Numbered from the stretch's first letter, positions 7,428 through 14,429 are shown. The stretch is DNA of 15,091 nt from JAKSCF01 sp028279945 (GCA_028279945.1 JANQMT010000146.1:1-15091), one strand, 5' to 3'. A program made the numbers and translations. Notes: generated by a model from the letters alone, not told the origin.

Positions 7428-10400
7428 TTAAAATTCATCTTCATCTGCAAAGTCGTCTTCTATTATATCCATTTCTTCTACTTCATCCGCTTCTTCAAAA
7501 TCGTCATTTCCTATTAAATCACTATCATCATTTTCATTTAGGGCATCGTCTTCAACTGCATCTGCATCTTCATCTTCATTTTTATTTTCATTTTCCTGTT
7601 TTGGAGTTAATGAAAAGCCTTCTACTTCCAAAATAGTATCGATCTCATTTAATTCATCTTCTACTGATTCTTTGATTTCGATTTCTTTGTCTTCTTCAGT
7701 TAACACTTTTACATCCAGTGATAGACTTTGCATTTCTTTTATTAATACTTTAAAGGATTCAGGTACTCCAGGCTCCGGAATATTTTCACCTTTTACAATA
7801 GATTCATAGGTTTTTACTCTACCCACTACATCATCAGATTTTACAGTCAGTATTTCTTGAAGTGTGTATGCTGCACCGTAAGCTTCAAGCGCCCAAACTT
7901 CCATCTCTCCAAAACGTTGCCCGCCAAATTGCGCTTTTCCGCCAAGTGGCTGCTGGGTAACTAAGGAGTAAGGTCCTGTACTTCTAGCATGTATTTTATC
8001 ATCTACTAAATGATGCAACTTCAACATATACATGTACCCAACCGTAACCGGATTATCAAAGCTTTCTCCGGTTCTACCATCATAAAGCTTTAATTTACCT
8101 GTCTCAGGGTATCCGCACTCTTTTAATAATTCTGTTATATCTTGCTCTCTGGCACCATCAAAAACAGGTGTTGCAATATGCCAGCCCATTTTTTTAGCTG
8201 CCAATCCAAGATGTGCCTCTAAAACCTGCCCAATGTTCATACGGGATGGTACACCCAGTGGGTTTAATACGATTTGTAGAGGTGCCCCGTCGTCCATAAA
8301 CGGCATATCTTCTTCTGGAAGAATTCTGGATATGACCCCTTTGTTGCCATGTCGGCCTGCCATTTTATCTCCAACATTTATCTTCCTCTTAGTGGCAACA
8401 TAACATCTTACTAATTTATTAACACCAGGTGGTAGTTCATCTCCATTATCTCTTGAGAATATCTTAACATCTACAATAATACCTGTTTCTCCATGAGGTA
8501 CTCTTAAAGATGTATCTCGAACTTCCCTAGCTTTTTCACCAAAAATAGCCCTTAATAATCTTTCTTCCGCTGTCAATTCGGTTTCGCCTTTTGGCGTTAC
8601 TTTTCCAACAAGTATGTCTGAAGAATTTACCTCTGCTCCAATTCTTATAATACCTTCTTCATCCAAATCTTTCAGCGCATCTTCACCAACATTTGGAATG
8701 TCACGTGTAATTTCTTCAGGCCCAAGCTTAGTGTCTCTAGCTTCGGCTTCATATTCTTCAATATGGATAGATGTCAATGCATCTTCCATTATCAATCTCT
8801 CATTAATGAGTATGGCATCCTCAAAATTATAGCCTTCCCAAGTCATAAATCCTACAAGCAGGTTCTTTCCTAATGCGATTTCACCTCTATCTGTAGATGG
8901 ACCGTCTGCAATAGGCTCACCTGCTTCTACATGCTCGTTTTTGTTGACAATAGGACGCTGATTAATACATGTGCCTTGATTAGAACGTTTAAATTTTAAC
9001 AATTTATATCGATCTCTTCCATTGTCACTATCTCTTCTGATGATAATTTCTGTAGCATCTACGCGTTCTACAACACCTGTATTTCTAGCTAGTATAACAA
9101 CACCCGAGTCTTTCGCTGCCAAATGTTCCATGCCGGTTCCAACAATTGGTGCATCTGTAATCAAAAGTGGAACGGCTTGTCTTTGCATGTTGGATCCCAT
9201 CAACGCTCTGTTAGCGTCATCATTTTCTAAAAATGGAATCATAGCAGTCGCTACTGATACAACCTGCTTTGGTGAAACGTCCATATAGTCTGCTTCACTA
9301 TTTGGAACTACATCAATATCACCGCTATAACATCTAGCGGTTACTCTTTTATTTATAAAACGACCTTCTTCATCTAAAGGTTCATTTGCCTGCGCAATAA
9401 TCAACATATCTTCTTCGTCGGCAGTCAAATAATGAATTTCTTTTGTTACAACACCTTTTTCTTTATTGACTTTTCTGTAAGGTGTTTCAATGAATCCATA
9501 GTCGTTAATCTTTCCATAAGTGGTTAGGGATCCAATTAATCCAATGTTTGGACCTTCCGGTGTCTCTATTGGACACATTCTGCCATAATGAGAATGATGT
9601 ACGTCACGTACTTCAAATCCTGCCCTTTCTCTTGACAGCCCACCGGGTCCTAATGCAGAAAGTCTTCTTTTATGTGTTAATTCTGCCAATGGATTGGTCT
9701 GATCCATAAACTGTGATAACTGACTGCTTCCAAAGAATTCTTTTATAGCAGCCGTTACAGGTCTTATATTAATCAATGCCTGTGGTGTAATAATATCCAT
9801 ATCTTGAATGGTCATTCTTTCACGGACTACTCTTTCCATTCTGGAAAGACCAATTCTAAATTGATTCTGTAAAAGTTCTCCAACCGTTCTAAGTCGTCTA
9901 TTTCCTAAATGATCAATATCATCAACAAATCCTACACCATGGCTAAGATTCAGAATATAGCTTACTGAGGCTATAATATCATCTACAATAATATGTTTTG
10001 GTGATAATCTGTTTTTGTTGGACGATAAAGATTCTACTAATTCTTTATCTGTTTTACAATTATCAATAATCTCTTTTAATACAGGATAATACACTCTGCT
10101 AGGCAATTGAAGGTGATCGATATTAATATCGATATGATGCTTTATATCCACAAAATTGTTCCCAACAATCTTAATTAATTTATTTTCTTCATCAAATACG
10201 TTTACAGCTTTAATCCCTATATTTTCTATTTCTATGGCTTTTTCTCTGGTTATTTTTTCATCTTTATTCGCTAATACCTCTCCGGTATTAGGGTCAATAA
10301 CATTTTCTGCAATTTTACATCCAGTCAAACGCTTAGCTAAGCCTAGTTTTTTATTGTATTTATAACGTCCCACCTTGGCCAAATCGTATCTTTTGGGGTC

Positions 10401-11177
10401 GAAGAAAAGTGAATCGATTAAAGATTTTGCACTTTCCACTGTTGGTGGTTCACCAGGTCTTAGTTTCTTATATATTTCTAATAGACCTTCATCTATATTA
10501 TTGGTATGATCTTTTTCTAATGTACGTAAAAGCCTCTCATCTTCTCCTAAAAGCTGTAGTATTTCCATATCAGAACCAAATCCTAAAGCTCTAAGCAATG
10601 CAGTAGCAGGCTGTTTTCTTGTTCTATCCACTCTCACAGAAACAATTTCATTTGAATCTGTTTCATATTCAAGCCATGCACCTCTATTTGGAATAATGGT
10701 TGTTGAAAAAAGCTTTCTTCCTGTTTTATCAATTTCCATATCATAATATGGTCCAGGAGAACGTACCAATTGGGTTACAATAACTCTCTCTGCACCATTA
10801 TATATAAAAGTTCCTTTTTCTGTCATGAGTGGAAAATCACCCATGAAAACTTCTTGTTCTTTAACTTCGCCGGTTTCCTTGTTGATCAATCTTACTTTAA
10901 CTTTTAAAGGTGCCGCGTATGTAACGTCTCTTTCTTTACATTCTTCCACGTCGTATTTGGGATTTTCATCAATAGAGTAGTCGATAAATTCGAGAATCAA
11001 ATTACCAGCATAATCTCTAATTGGAGAAATATCCTCAAAAACTTCTCGTAGTCCTTCTTCTAAGAACCACTCATAGGAATCTCTTTGGATTTGTATAAGA
11101 CTTGGCATAGGCGCTACTTCGTTAATTTTCGAATAGCTCATTCGTGTCTTTTTACCTGTTTTAATAGGATGTGGCAT
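7428..11177 (-). CDS. rpoB: RNA polymerase beta subunit
   Basis: The beta subunit forms one half of the RNA polymerase active cleft and carries the rifampicin pocket. The start is set at ATG 11177 (MPHPIKTGKKTRMSYSKI), 8 bases after AAGGAG (11186-11191); an upstream in-frame GTG at 11186 overlaps the SD and is unlikely. This gives 1249 residues. The rifampicin region FFGSSQLSQFMDQTNPLAEL is at about 481-500, with D492, H502 and S507 (E. coli D516, H526, S531) all wild type, so no classical resistance change is present. The C-terminal region includes GGKAQFGGQRFGEMEVWALEA. The last 56 residues form a tail with 30 Asp/Glu, beyond the conserved end. The gene has its own consensus-like promoter, follows a terminator, and is separated from rpoC by 36 bases. 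Confidence 0.99.
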   Translation of the reverse strand: MPHPIKTGKKTRMSYSKINEVAPMPSLIQIQRDSYEWFLEEGLREVFEDISPIRDYAGNLILEFIDYSIDENPKYDVEECKERDVTYAAPLKVKVRLINKETGEVKEQEVFMGDFPLMTEKGTFIYNGAERVIVTQLVRSPGPYYDMEIDKTGRKLFSTTIIPNRGAWLEYETDSNEIVSVRVDRTRKQPATALLRALGFGSDMEILQLLGEDERLLRTLEKDHTNNIDEGLLEIYKKLRPGEPPTVESAKSLIDSLFFDPKRYDLAKVGRYKYNKKLGLAKRLTGCKIAENVIDPNTGEVLANKDEKITREKAIEIENIGIKAVNVFDEENKLIKIVGNNFVDIKHHIDINIDHLQLPSRVYYPVLKEIIDNCKTDKELVESLSSNKNRLSPKHIIVDDIIASVSYILNLSHGVGFVDDIDHLGNRRLRTVGELLQNQFRIGLSRMERVVRERMTIQDMDIITPQALINIRPVTAAIKEFFGSSQLSQFMDQTNPLAELTHKRRLSALGPGGLSRERAGFEVRDVHHSHYGRMCPIETPEGPNIGLIGSLTTYGKINDYGFIETPYRKVNKEKGVVTKEIHYLTADEEDMLIIAQANEPLDEEGRFINKRVTARCYSGDIDVVPNSEADYMDVSPKQVVSVATAMIPFLENDDANRALMGSNMQRQAVPLLITDAPIVGTGMEHLAAKDSGVVILARNTGVVERVDATEIIIRRDSDNGRDRYKLLKFKRSNQGTCINQRPIVNKNEHVEAGEPIADGPSTDRGEIALGKNLLVGFMTWEGYNFEDAILINERLIMEDALTSIHIEEYEAEARDTKLGPEEITRDIPNVGEDALKDLDEEGIIRIGAEVNSSDILVGKVTPKGETELTAEERLLRAIFGEKAREVRDTSLRVPHGETGIIVDVKIFSRDNGDELPPGVNKLVRCYVATKRKINVGDKMAGRHGNKGVISRILPEEDMPFMDDGAPLQIVLNPLGVPSRMNIGQVLEAHLGLAAKKMGWHIATPVFDGAREQDITELLKECGYPETGKLKLYDGRTGESFDNPVTVGYMYMLKLHHLVDDKIHARSTGPYSLVTQQPLGGKAQFGGQRFGEMEVWALEAYGAAYTLQEILTVKSDDVVGRVKTYESIVKGENIPEPGVPESFKVLIKEMQSLSLDVKVLTEEDKEIEIKESVEDELNEIDTILEVEGFSLTPKQENENKNEDEDADAVEDDALNENDDSDLIGNDDFEEADEVEEMDIIEDDFADEDEF

Positions 11178-11295
11178 GCTTATCACTCCTTGCAGAAATT
11201 TATGTTATTCCAAAAAGTTGCATCATTTATTACTATTAACATTTTTTTACTATTTCATACTTTCTTAATTCTCTATATGTGTATGGCAATTTAAC

Positions 11296-11324
11296 ATAAT
11301 ATCATAAGCCATGATATGTGTCAA
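11296..11324 (-). promoter_or_regulatory. Main rpoBC promoter
   Basis: A perfect -35 TTGACA (11319-11324) is followed after exactly 17 bases by TATTAT (11296-11301, 5/6 match to TATAAT), a strong vegetative sigma-A type promoter. It would start RNA near 11289, leaving a leader of about 110 bases before the rpoB ATG. Its position after the rplL terminator makes it the likely main source of rpoBC message. Confidence 0.8.
11299..11317. promoter_or_regulatory. Palindrome inside the rpoBC promoter (operator-like)
   Basis: ATATCATGGCTTATGATAT is a perfect inverted repeat, with 7-base arms and a 5-base centre. It occupies the -35/-10 spacer and overlaps the first bases of the -10. A dimeric repressor bound here would block RNA polymerase. 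No regulator is known to me for this site, and in AT-rich DNA a chance origin is possible. Confidence 0.5.
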
Positions 11325-11381
11325 TAATAAATATTTAAAATTGTATTCTTTCTCTTTTTGGAAATAAGTGAACGGTTTAAA

Positions 11382-11457
11382 GATCTCAGATAGAGACCAT
11401 AGAAGAGGATAAGAACCCCCCTAGCCGGTATCCTGTATAGGAACACAGCTAACCTCT
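11382..11457 (-). promoter_or_regulatory. Fold-rich element between the rplL terminator and rpoB promoter
   Basis: The transcribed strand has several clear pairings. AGGATA (11429-11434) pairs with TATCCT (11406-11411). TCCT (11439-11442) pairs with AGGA (11431-11434), which competes with the first. CTGT (11445-11448) pairs with ACAG (11433-11436). AGAGG (11453-11457) pairs with CCTCT (11404-11408). GGTCTC-TATCT-GAGATC (11382-11398) is a 6-pair hairpin with one wobble. The mix of nested and competing pairs, and a composition more GC-rich than its surroundings, suggest a functional RNA. It lies upstream of the main promoter, so it is made only by read-through or from the weak promoter at 11463-11490. 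It could be compared with the Lacto-rpoB leader family, but I cannot claim membership. Confidence 0.4.
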
Positions 11458-11462
11458 AACCC

Positions 11463-11490
11463 CTAATACAATAAAACTGAAACGGGTCAA
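11463..11490 (-). promoter_or_regulatory. Possible weak upstream rpoB promoter
   Basis: TTGACC (11485-11490, 5/6 to TTGACA) and TATTAG (11463-11468, 4/6 to TATAAT) are 16 bases apart. A start about 7 bases downstream would begin just at the fold-rich element 11382-11457. The -35 lies inside the rplL terminator stem, which may be the real reason for its sequence, so confidence is low. Confidence 0.25.
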
Positions 11491-11506
11491 GATTATTGAC
11501 CCGTTT
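11470..11506 (-). terminator. Intrinsic terminator after rplL
   Basis: AAACGGGTCAA (11496-11506) and TTGACCCGTTT (11480-11490) form a perfect 11-pair stem with a 5-base loop, followed by CAGTTTTATT. It begins 17 bases after the rplL stop and separates rplJL from rpoBC transcription, fully or as an attenuator. Confidence 0.85.
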
Positions 11507-11523
11507 ATACATTATTCTTTGAA

Positions 11524-11892
11524 CTATTTTACTTCTACTGTAGCGCCAACTTCTTCAAGTTTAGCTTTAAGCTCTTCGGCTTCGGCTTTTTCAATGCCTT
11601 CTTTTACATTGCCGGGTGCGCCATCTACCAATCCTTTAGCTTCTTTTAGTCCAAGGCCTGTGATTTCTCTTACCACTTTGATTACTTTAATCTTTTGTGC
11701 TCCTGCTCCTGTTAACACAACATCAAACTCAGTTTTTTCTTCAACAGCTTCGCCACCGGCACCTGCAGCACCTGCAACTGCAACCGGAGCCGCAGCAGAT
11801 ACTCCAAATTCTTCCTCACATGCACTTACCAGTTCACTTAATTCTAAAACTGTCATACCTTTTATAGCTTCAATAATTTGATCTTTAGTCAT
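11524..11892 (-). CDS. rplL: 50S ribosomal protein L7/L12
   Basis: L7/L12 forms the flexible stalk that recruits EF-G, EF-Tu and other GTPases. The start is ATG 11892 (MTKDQIIEAIKGMTVLELSELV), preceded by GGAGGTG; a further in-frame upstream extension to 11979 overlaps rplJ and is not real. The protein has 122 residues, typical for the family. The N-terminal dimerisation/L10-binding helices span about 1-32, an Ala/Gly-rich hinge (AAAPVAVAGAAGAGG) spans about 33-47, and the C-terminal domain begins KTEFDVVLTGAGAQKIKVIKVVREITGLGLKEAK. The stop is TAG. It lies 19 bases after rplJ and is followed at once by a strong terminator. Confidence 0.98.
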   Translation of the reverse strand: MTKDQIIEAIKGMTVLELSELVSACEEEFGVSAAAPVAVAGAAGAGGEAVEEKTEFDVVLTGAGAQKIKVIKVVREITGLGLKEAKGLVDGAPGNVKEGIEKAEAEELKAKLEEVGATVEVK

Positions 11893-11911
11893 TATAAAAC
11901 ACCTCCATATG

Positions 11912-12478
11912 TTATTCTTCGTTATTTGTATTTTCTTCTTCTTTTGGTTCTTCAGAAACAGCTTCTGCTGCTTCAGCATTATTATTTAAACAATCTGGGT
12001 TATCAACAATTGCTTGAAGCATATATGCAAAGTTGGATAAAGGCGCTTTCATGCTTCCCAAAAGTTTCGCAATTAATTCTTCTTTAGATGGCAGCATTGC
12101 AACTTCTTTTATTTTTTCTTCATCATAGAAAGTACCTTCTATAACACCGGCTTTAAATTGCATTTTTTTGGTTTCTTTCATGAAACCATTTAATACTCTT
12201 GCCGGTGCAACCGCATCGTCATATCCGAAGGCAAATGCACTGGGACCTGCCAATACTTCACTTATTCCTTCGAATTCGGTATCTTTAACCGCTAGATTCA
12301 TCATTGTATTTTTATATATCTTATATTCTACATTTGCTTCTCTCATTAAGCTTCTCAGTTTGTTGACTTCCTCAACTGTAAGACCACGATAATCTACAAC
12401 CACAGCAGATTGAGCATTTTCAAGTTTGCTTTTTATTTCTTCTACAACTGCTTTTTTAGCTTCTTGGTTTGCAGACAT
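11912..12478 (-). CDS. rplJ: 50S ribosomal protein L10
   Basis: L10 anchors L7/L12 dimers to the ribosomal stalk base; the L10-L12 complex also represses its own mRNA. The start is ATG 12478 (MSANQEAKKAVVEEIKSKLENA), 6 bases after GGAGGT. An open frame extends to 12622, but it runs through the L10 leader RNA and is not coding. The protein has 188 residues, longer than the usual 165-178. The extra is an acidic C-terminal tail rich in Glu/Asn beyond the L12-binding helix (MLPSKEELIAKLLGSMKAPLSNFAYMLQAI). Conserved VVVDYRGLTVEEVNKLR and YKIYKNTMMNLAV are present. It is followed closely by rplL and preceded by a leader with an attenuator. Confidence 0.98.
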   Translation of the reverse strand: MSANQEAKKAVVEEIKSKLENAQSAVVVDYRGLTVEEVNKLRSLMREANVEYKIYKNTMMNLAVKDTEFEGISEVLAGPSAFAFGYDDAVAPARVLNGFMKETKKMQFKAGVIEGTFYDEEKIKEVAMLPSKEELIAKLLGSMKAPLSNFAYMLQAIVDNPDCLNNNAEAAEAVSEEPKEEENTNNEE

Positions 12479-12513
12479 TTTTCCACCTCCTCTGTAAGTT
12501 ATATAAACCAGAC

Positions 12514-12551
12514 AATAAATAAAGCCTTCTCCACCGTAGACAGAGAAAGGC
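12514..12551 (-). terminator. Attenuator in the rplJ leader
   Basis: GCCTTTCTC (12543-12551) and GAGAAGGC (12524-12531) pair with one bulged T, followed by TTTATTTATT, an intrinsic terminator shape. The loop contains CTGTCTACGG, the 3' arm of the L10-leader closing stem, so the leader fold and the terminator exclude each other. It lies 36 bases before the rplJ ATG. Confidence 0.75.
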
Positions 12552-12611
12552 CTATTTTTTATATAGTACCTCGGCAGGCTATTTAAACTATTCAGTCCCT
12601 GCTGTCTACGG
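12534..12611 (-). ncRNA. Ribosomal protein L10 leader
   Basis: This is a cis-acting leader that binds the L10-L12 complex, giving feedback control of rplJL (family known as L10_leader in Rfam). The closing stem CCGTAGACAG (12602-12611) with CTGTCTACGG (12534-12543) is perfect over ten pairs. The inner GCAGG...CCTGC stem and the characteristic CCTGCCGAGGT stretch are present. It begins 28 bases after the rplA stop and overlaps the attenuator. The sequence pattern matches my recollection of the family closely; I could not run a covariance model. Confidence 0.9.
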
Positions 12612-12638
12612 TTATTATTCAAAATTATTTAATGATTA

Positions 12639-13337
12639 TTAAGCTAAAACTTTAAGTGGATTAATTTTAATCCCAGGGCCCATGGTGCTTGAAACAGCAA
12701 CGCTTCTTAAATATTGACCCTTAGCAGCAGCCGGTTTTGCTTTTACAATAGCTTCCATCAATGCAGTAAAGTTTTCAGTTAATTTTTCTTTTCCAAAGGA
12801 AATTTTACCTATGGATACGTGAATAATGTTGGTTTTGTCTAAACGATATTCAACTTTACCCGCTTTAATCTCATTGATAGCTCTTTCTATTTCAAAAGTA
12901 ACGGTGCCGGATTTTGGATTAGGCATTAATCCTTTTGGACCTAATATTCTACCCAGTCTACCTACAACACCCATCATGTCAGGAGTTGCAACCACTACAT
13001 CAAAATCAAACCAGTTTTCGGTTTGAATTTTTTTAGCCAGCTCTTCGCCGCCTACATAGTCAGCGCCGGCTTCAGTCGCTTCTTTTTCTTTATCGCCTTT
13101 AGCAAATACTAATACTTTTTTACTTTTTCCTGTTCCGTGTGGTAGAACAATAGCGCCTCTTACTTGTTGATCCGCATGTCTTGAATCGACTCCAAGCTTA
13201 ATATGGGCTTCTACAGTTTCATCAAACTTGGCTTTCGCTGATTTTAAAGTTAATTCGAACGCTTCTTCTACTTCATATAAATTTGTTTTATCCATAAGCT
13301 TTGCGCTATCTTGATAATTTTTACCTCTTTTAGGCAT
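12639..13337 (-). CDS. rplA: 50S ribosomal protein L1
   Basis: L1 binds the mobile L1 stalk of 23S rRNA and helps eject E-site tRNA; it also represses translation of its own operon. It has 232 residues, the normal length, starting at ATG 13337 (MPKRGKNYQDSAKLMD) after AAAGGAGG. The signature GRLGRILGPKGLMPNPKSGTV is present in the middle, together with the conserved C-terminal SSTMGPGIKINP. It lies 53 bases after rplK, and the gap contains an L1-type binding structure directly before its SD. It is followed by the L10 leader. Confidence 0.99.
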   Translation of the reverse strand: MPKRGKNYQDSAKLMDKTNLYEVEEAFELTLKSAKAKFDETVEAHIKLGVDSRHADQQVRGAIVLPHGTGKSKKVLVFAKGDKEKEATEAGADYVGGEELAKKIQTENWFDFDVVVATPDMMGVVGRLGRILGPKGLMPNPKSGTVTFEIERAINEIKAGKVEYRLDKTNIIHVSIGKISFGKEKLTENFTALMEAIVKAKPAAAKGQYLRSVAVSSTMGPGIKINPLKVLA

Positions 13338-13354
13338 CTTTCTTTACCTCCTTT

Positions 13355-13387
13355 GTGGTATTAACGGCCCCGCCTCCCACTACTGGG
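13355..13387 (-). promoter_or_regulatory. Candidate L1 repressor site in the rplK-rplA gap
   Basis: On the transcript, GTGG (13377-13380) pairs with CCAC (13355-13358), enclosing an asymmetric internal loop (GAG opposite GTTAATA-like bases) and an inner GGC-GGG-GCC hairpin (13366-13374). A GTGGGAG segment beside an asymmetric loop is typical of L1 sites in rRNA and mRNA. The CCAC arm runs straight into AAAGGAGG, the rplA SD. A competing CCCA-GTAG-TGGG hairpin (13376-13387) also exists. Confidence 0.6.
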
Positions 13388-13390
13388 TCA

Positions 13391-13816
13391 TTAGTCTTGA
13401 ACGACAATACCCATGCTTCTTGCAGTACCTTTTATCATATTCACTGCACTGTCAAGATTTGCGGCATTTAAGTCAGGCATTTTAATTTGTGCAATTTCTT
13501 TTACCTGATCCAAAGTAATTGTAGCAACTTTATTGATATTAGGTTCACCTGAAGCTTTATCCAATTTAGCTGCCTTTTTCAACAGTACTGCTGCAGGTGG
13601 TGTCTTTGTTACAAAAGTAAAGGACCTATCAGTATAAACTGTTATCACTACAGGTATCAACATACCCGCTTGATCAGCTGTTTTGGCATTAAACTGCTTA
13701 CAAAACTCCATAATGTTAACACTTTTTTGTCCTAGAGCCGGACCTACCGGTGGTGCAGGCGTAGCATTTCCTGCAGGTATTTGCAATTTAATGTATCCGT
13801 CAATTTTTTTAGCCAT
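13391..13816 (-). CDS. rplK: 50S ribosomal protein L11
   Basis: L11 forms the GTPase-associated centre with 23S rRNA helices 43-44, next to the L10-L12 stalk, and is the thiostrepton-binding and stringent-response (RelA sensing) protein. It has 141 residues, exactly the family length. The N-terminal domain has the proline-rich PAPPVGPALGQKSVNIMEFCKQFN at about 20-43. The C-terminal RNA-binding domain ends GTARSMGIVVQD. ATG 13816 follows AAGGAGGTGGAAAT. It lies 52 bases after nusG, a spacer in which I see only the SD, and shares a transcript with rplA. Confidence 0.99.
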   Translation of the reverse strand: MAKKIDGYIKLQIPAGNATPAPPVGPALGQKSVNIMEFCKQFNAKTADQAGMLIPVVITVYTDRSFTFVTKTPPAAVLLKKAAKLDKASGEPNINKVATITLDQVKEIAQIKMPDLNAANLDSAVNMIKGTARSMGIVVQD

Positions 13817-13868
13817 ATTTCCACCTCCTTAACCATTGGTATATATATTATTTAATGTCTGGTTTCTC

Positions 13869-14387
13869 TTATAGTTTATCTACTTGCCCAAATTCAAGCT
13901 CTACAGGGGTTTCTCGCCCAAACATAGAAATTAAAACTTTTAAAGTCTGCTTCTCTGTGTTGATTTCTTCAATGGTTCCCATAAAACTCTCAAATGGACC
14001 CGAAATAACTTTTACATTATCTCCAGGTTCTACATCTAAATCAACATATACTGTATCAATACCCATCTTTCTGACTTCGTCATCTGATAGGGGAACTGGT
14101 TTTGAACCAGGGCCTACAAATCCTGTTACGCCTTGTGTATTACGCACGACATACCATGATTCATCATTCATGTGCATTTTTACCACAACATAGCCGGGAA
14201 ACATTTTCTTGGTCTTAATCTTTCGTTGACCGTTTTTAACTTCTATTCGATCTTCCGTAGGTACAGCAATATCTAATATAATATCTTGCATACCTCTGTT
14301 TTCTACAATTTTATCCAGATTTGCTTTCACTTTGTTTTCATGTCCCGAATATGTATGTACAACATACCACTTTGCGTTTTCAGACAT
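13869..14387 (-). CDS. nusG: Transcription elongation/termination factor NusG
   Basis: NusG binds RNA polymerase through its NGN domain and links it to ribosomal S10, Rho or pausing through the KOW domain. It has 172 residues. The NGN domain is about 1-110 (WYVVHTYSGHENKVKANL at 7-24, FPGYV at 63-67, WYVVRNTQGVTGFVG at 78-92). The KOW domain is about 120-172 (PGDNVKVISGPFESFMG at 121-137). ATG 14387 gives the family N terminus. It has no SD at normal distance: the only one, AAAAGGAGGG (14417-14426), lies about 30 bases upstream and is correctly placed for a short GTG-started ORF that ends one base before this ATG. Translation is therefore probably coupled. The SD can also pair with CTCCTT beside the start. 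Confidence 0.98.
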   Translation of the reverse strand: MSENAKWYVVHTYSGHENKVKANLDKIVENRGMQDIILDIAVPTEDRIEVKNGQRKIKTKKMFPGYVVVKMHMNDESWYVVRNTQGVTGFVGPGSKPVPLSDDEVRKMGIDTVYVDLDVEPGDNVKVISGPFESFMGTIEEINTEKQTLKVLISMFGRETPVELEFGQVDKL

Positions 14388-14388
14388 T

Positions 14389-14412
14389 TTAAGGAGTAGA
14401 ATCGAGTTCCAC
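14389..14412 (-). CDS. Putative 7-residue leader ORF coupled to nusG
   Basis: GTG (14410-14412) opens an ORF of seven codons (MELDSTP if GTG is read as Met) ending with TAA at 14389-14391. One base separates this stop from the nusG ATG. GGAGG (14418-14422) sits 5 bases before the GTG, good spacing for initiation, whereas the nusG ATG has no SD of its own. The arrangement is seen directly; translation of the peptide and coupling are inferred. The alternative is that the SD serves nusG with the intervening bases folded (GAGT-GGA-ACTC, 14404-14414). Confidence 0.4.
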   Translation of the reverse strand: MELDSTP

Positions 14413-14429
14413 TCTTCCCTCCTTTTCGA

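Larger units (their letters stand above)
11178..11523 (-). other. Gene-free rplL-rpoB spacer (346 bases)
   Basis: No convincing gene is present. From upstream to downstream it holds the rplL terminator (11470-11506), a possible weak promoter (11463-11490), a fold-rich element (11382-11457), a strong promoter with a palindrome in its spacer (11296-11324), and an AT-rich rpoB 5' leader of about 110 bases. B. subtilis carries a methyltransferase gene (ybxB, rsmC-like) at this position; there is no trace of it here. Confidence 0.8.

Noticed and set aside
9601..9740. Rifampicin-resistance changes in rpoB, or streptomycin-resistance changes in rpsL
   Set aside because: The main rifampicin-contact residues (D492, H502, S507 here) and S12 K56 and K101 are all wild type.
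11178..11186. GTG start for rpoB three codons upstream
   Set aside because: The GTG overlaps the AAGGAG SD, leaving no room for ribosome binding, whereas ATG 11177 is 8 bases downstream of it.
11183..11242. A 19-codon ATG-started ORF in the rpoB leader whose TGA falls in the rpoB SD
   Set aside because: It has no SD of its own (the bases before the ATG are an A-run) and the peptide has no recognisable features. Such ORFs are expected by chance in AT-rich leaders.
11893..11979. N-terminal extension of the rplL reading frame
   Set aside because: It overlaps the 3' end of rplJ in another frame and is Lys/Gln-rich noise. ATG 11892 has the SD and the L7/L12 N terminus.
12479..12622. N-terminal extension of the rplJ reading frame
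   Set aside because: It is the L10 leader RNA read as protein. ATG 12478 has the proper SD and the family N terminus.
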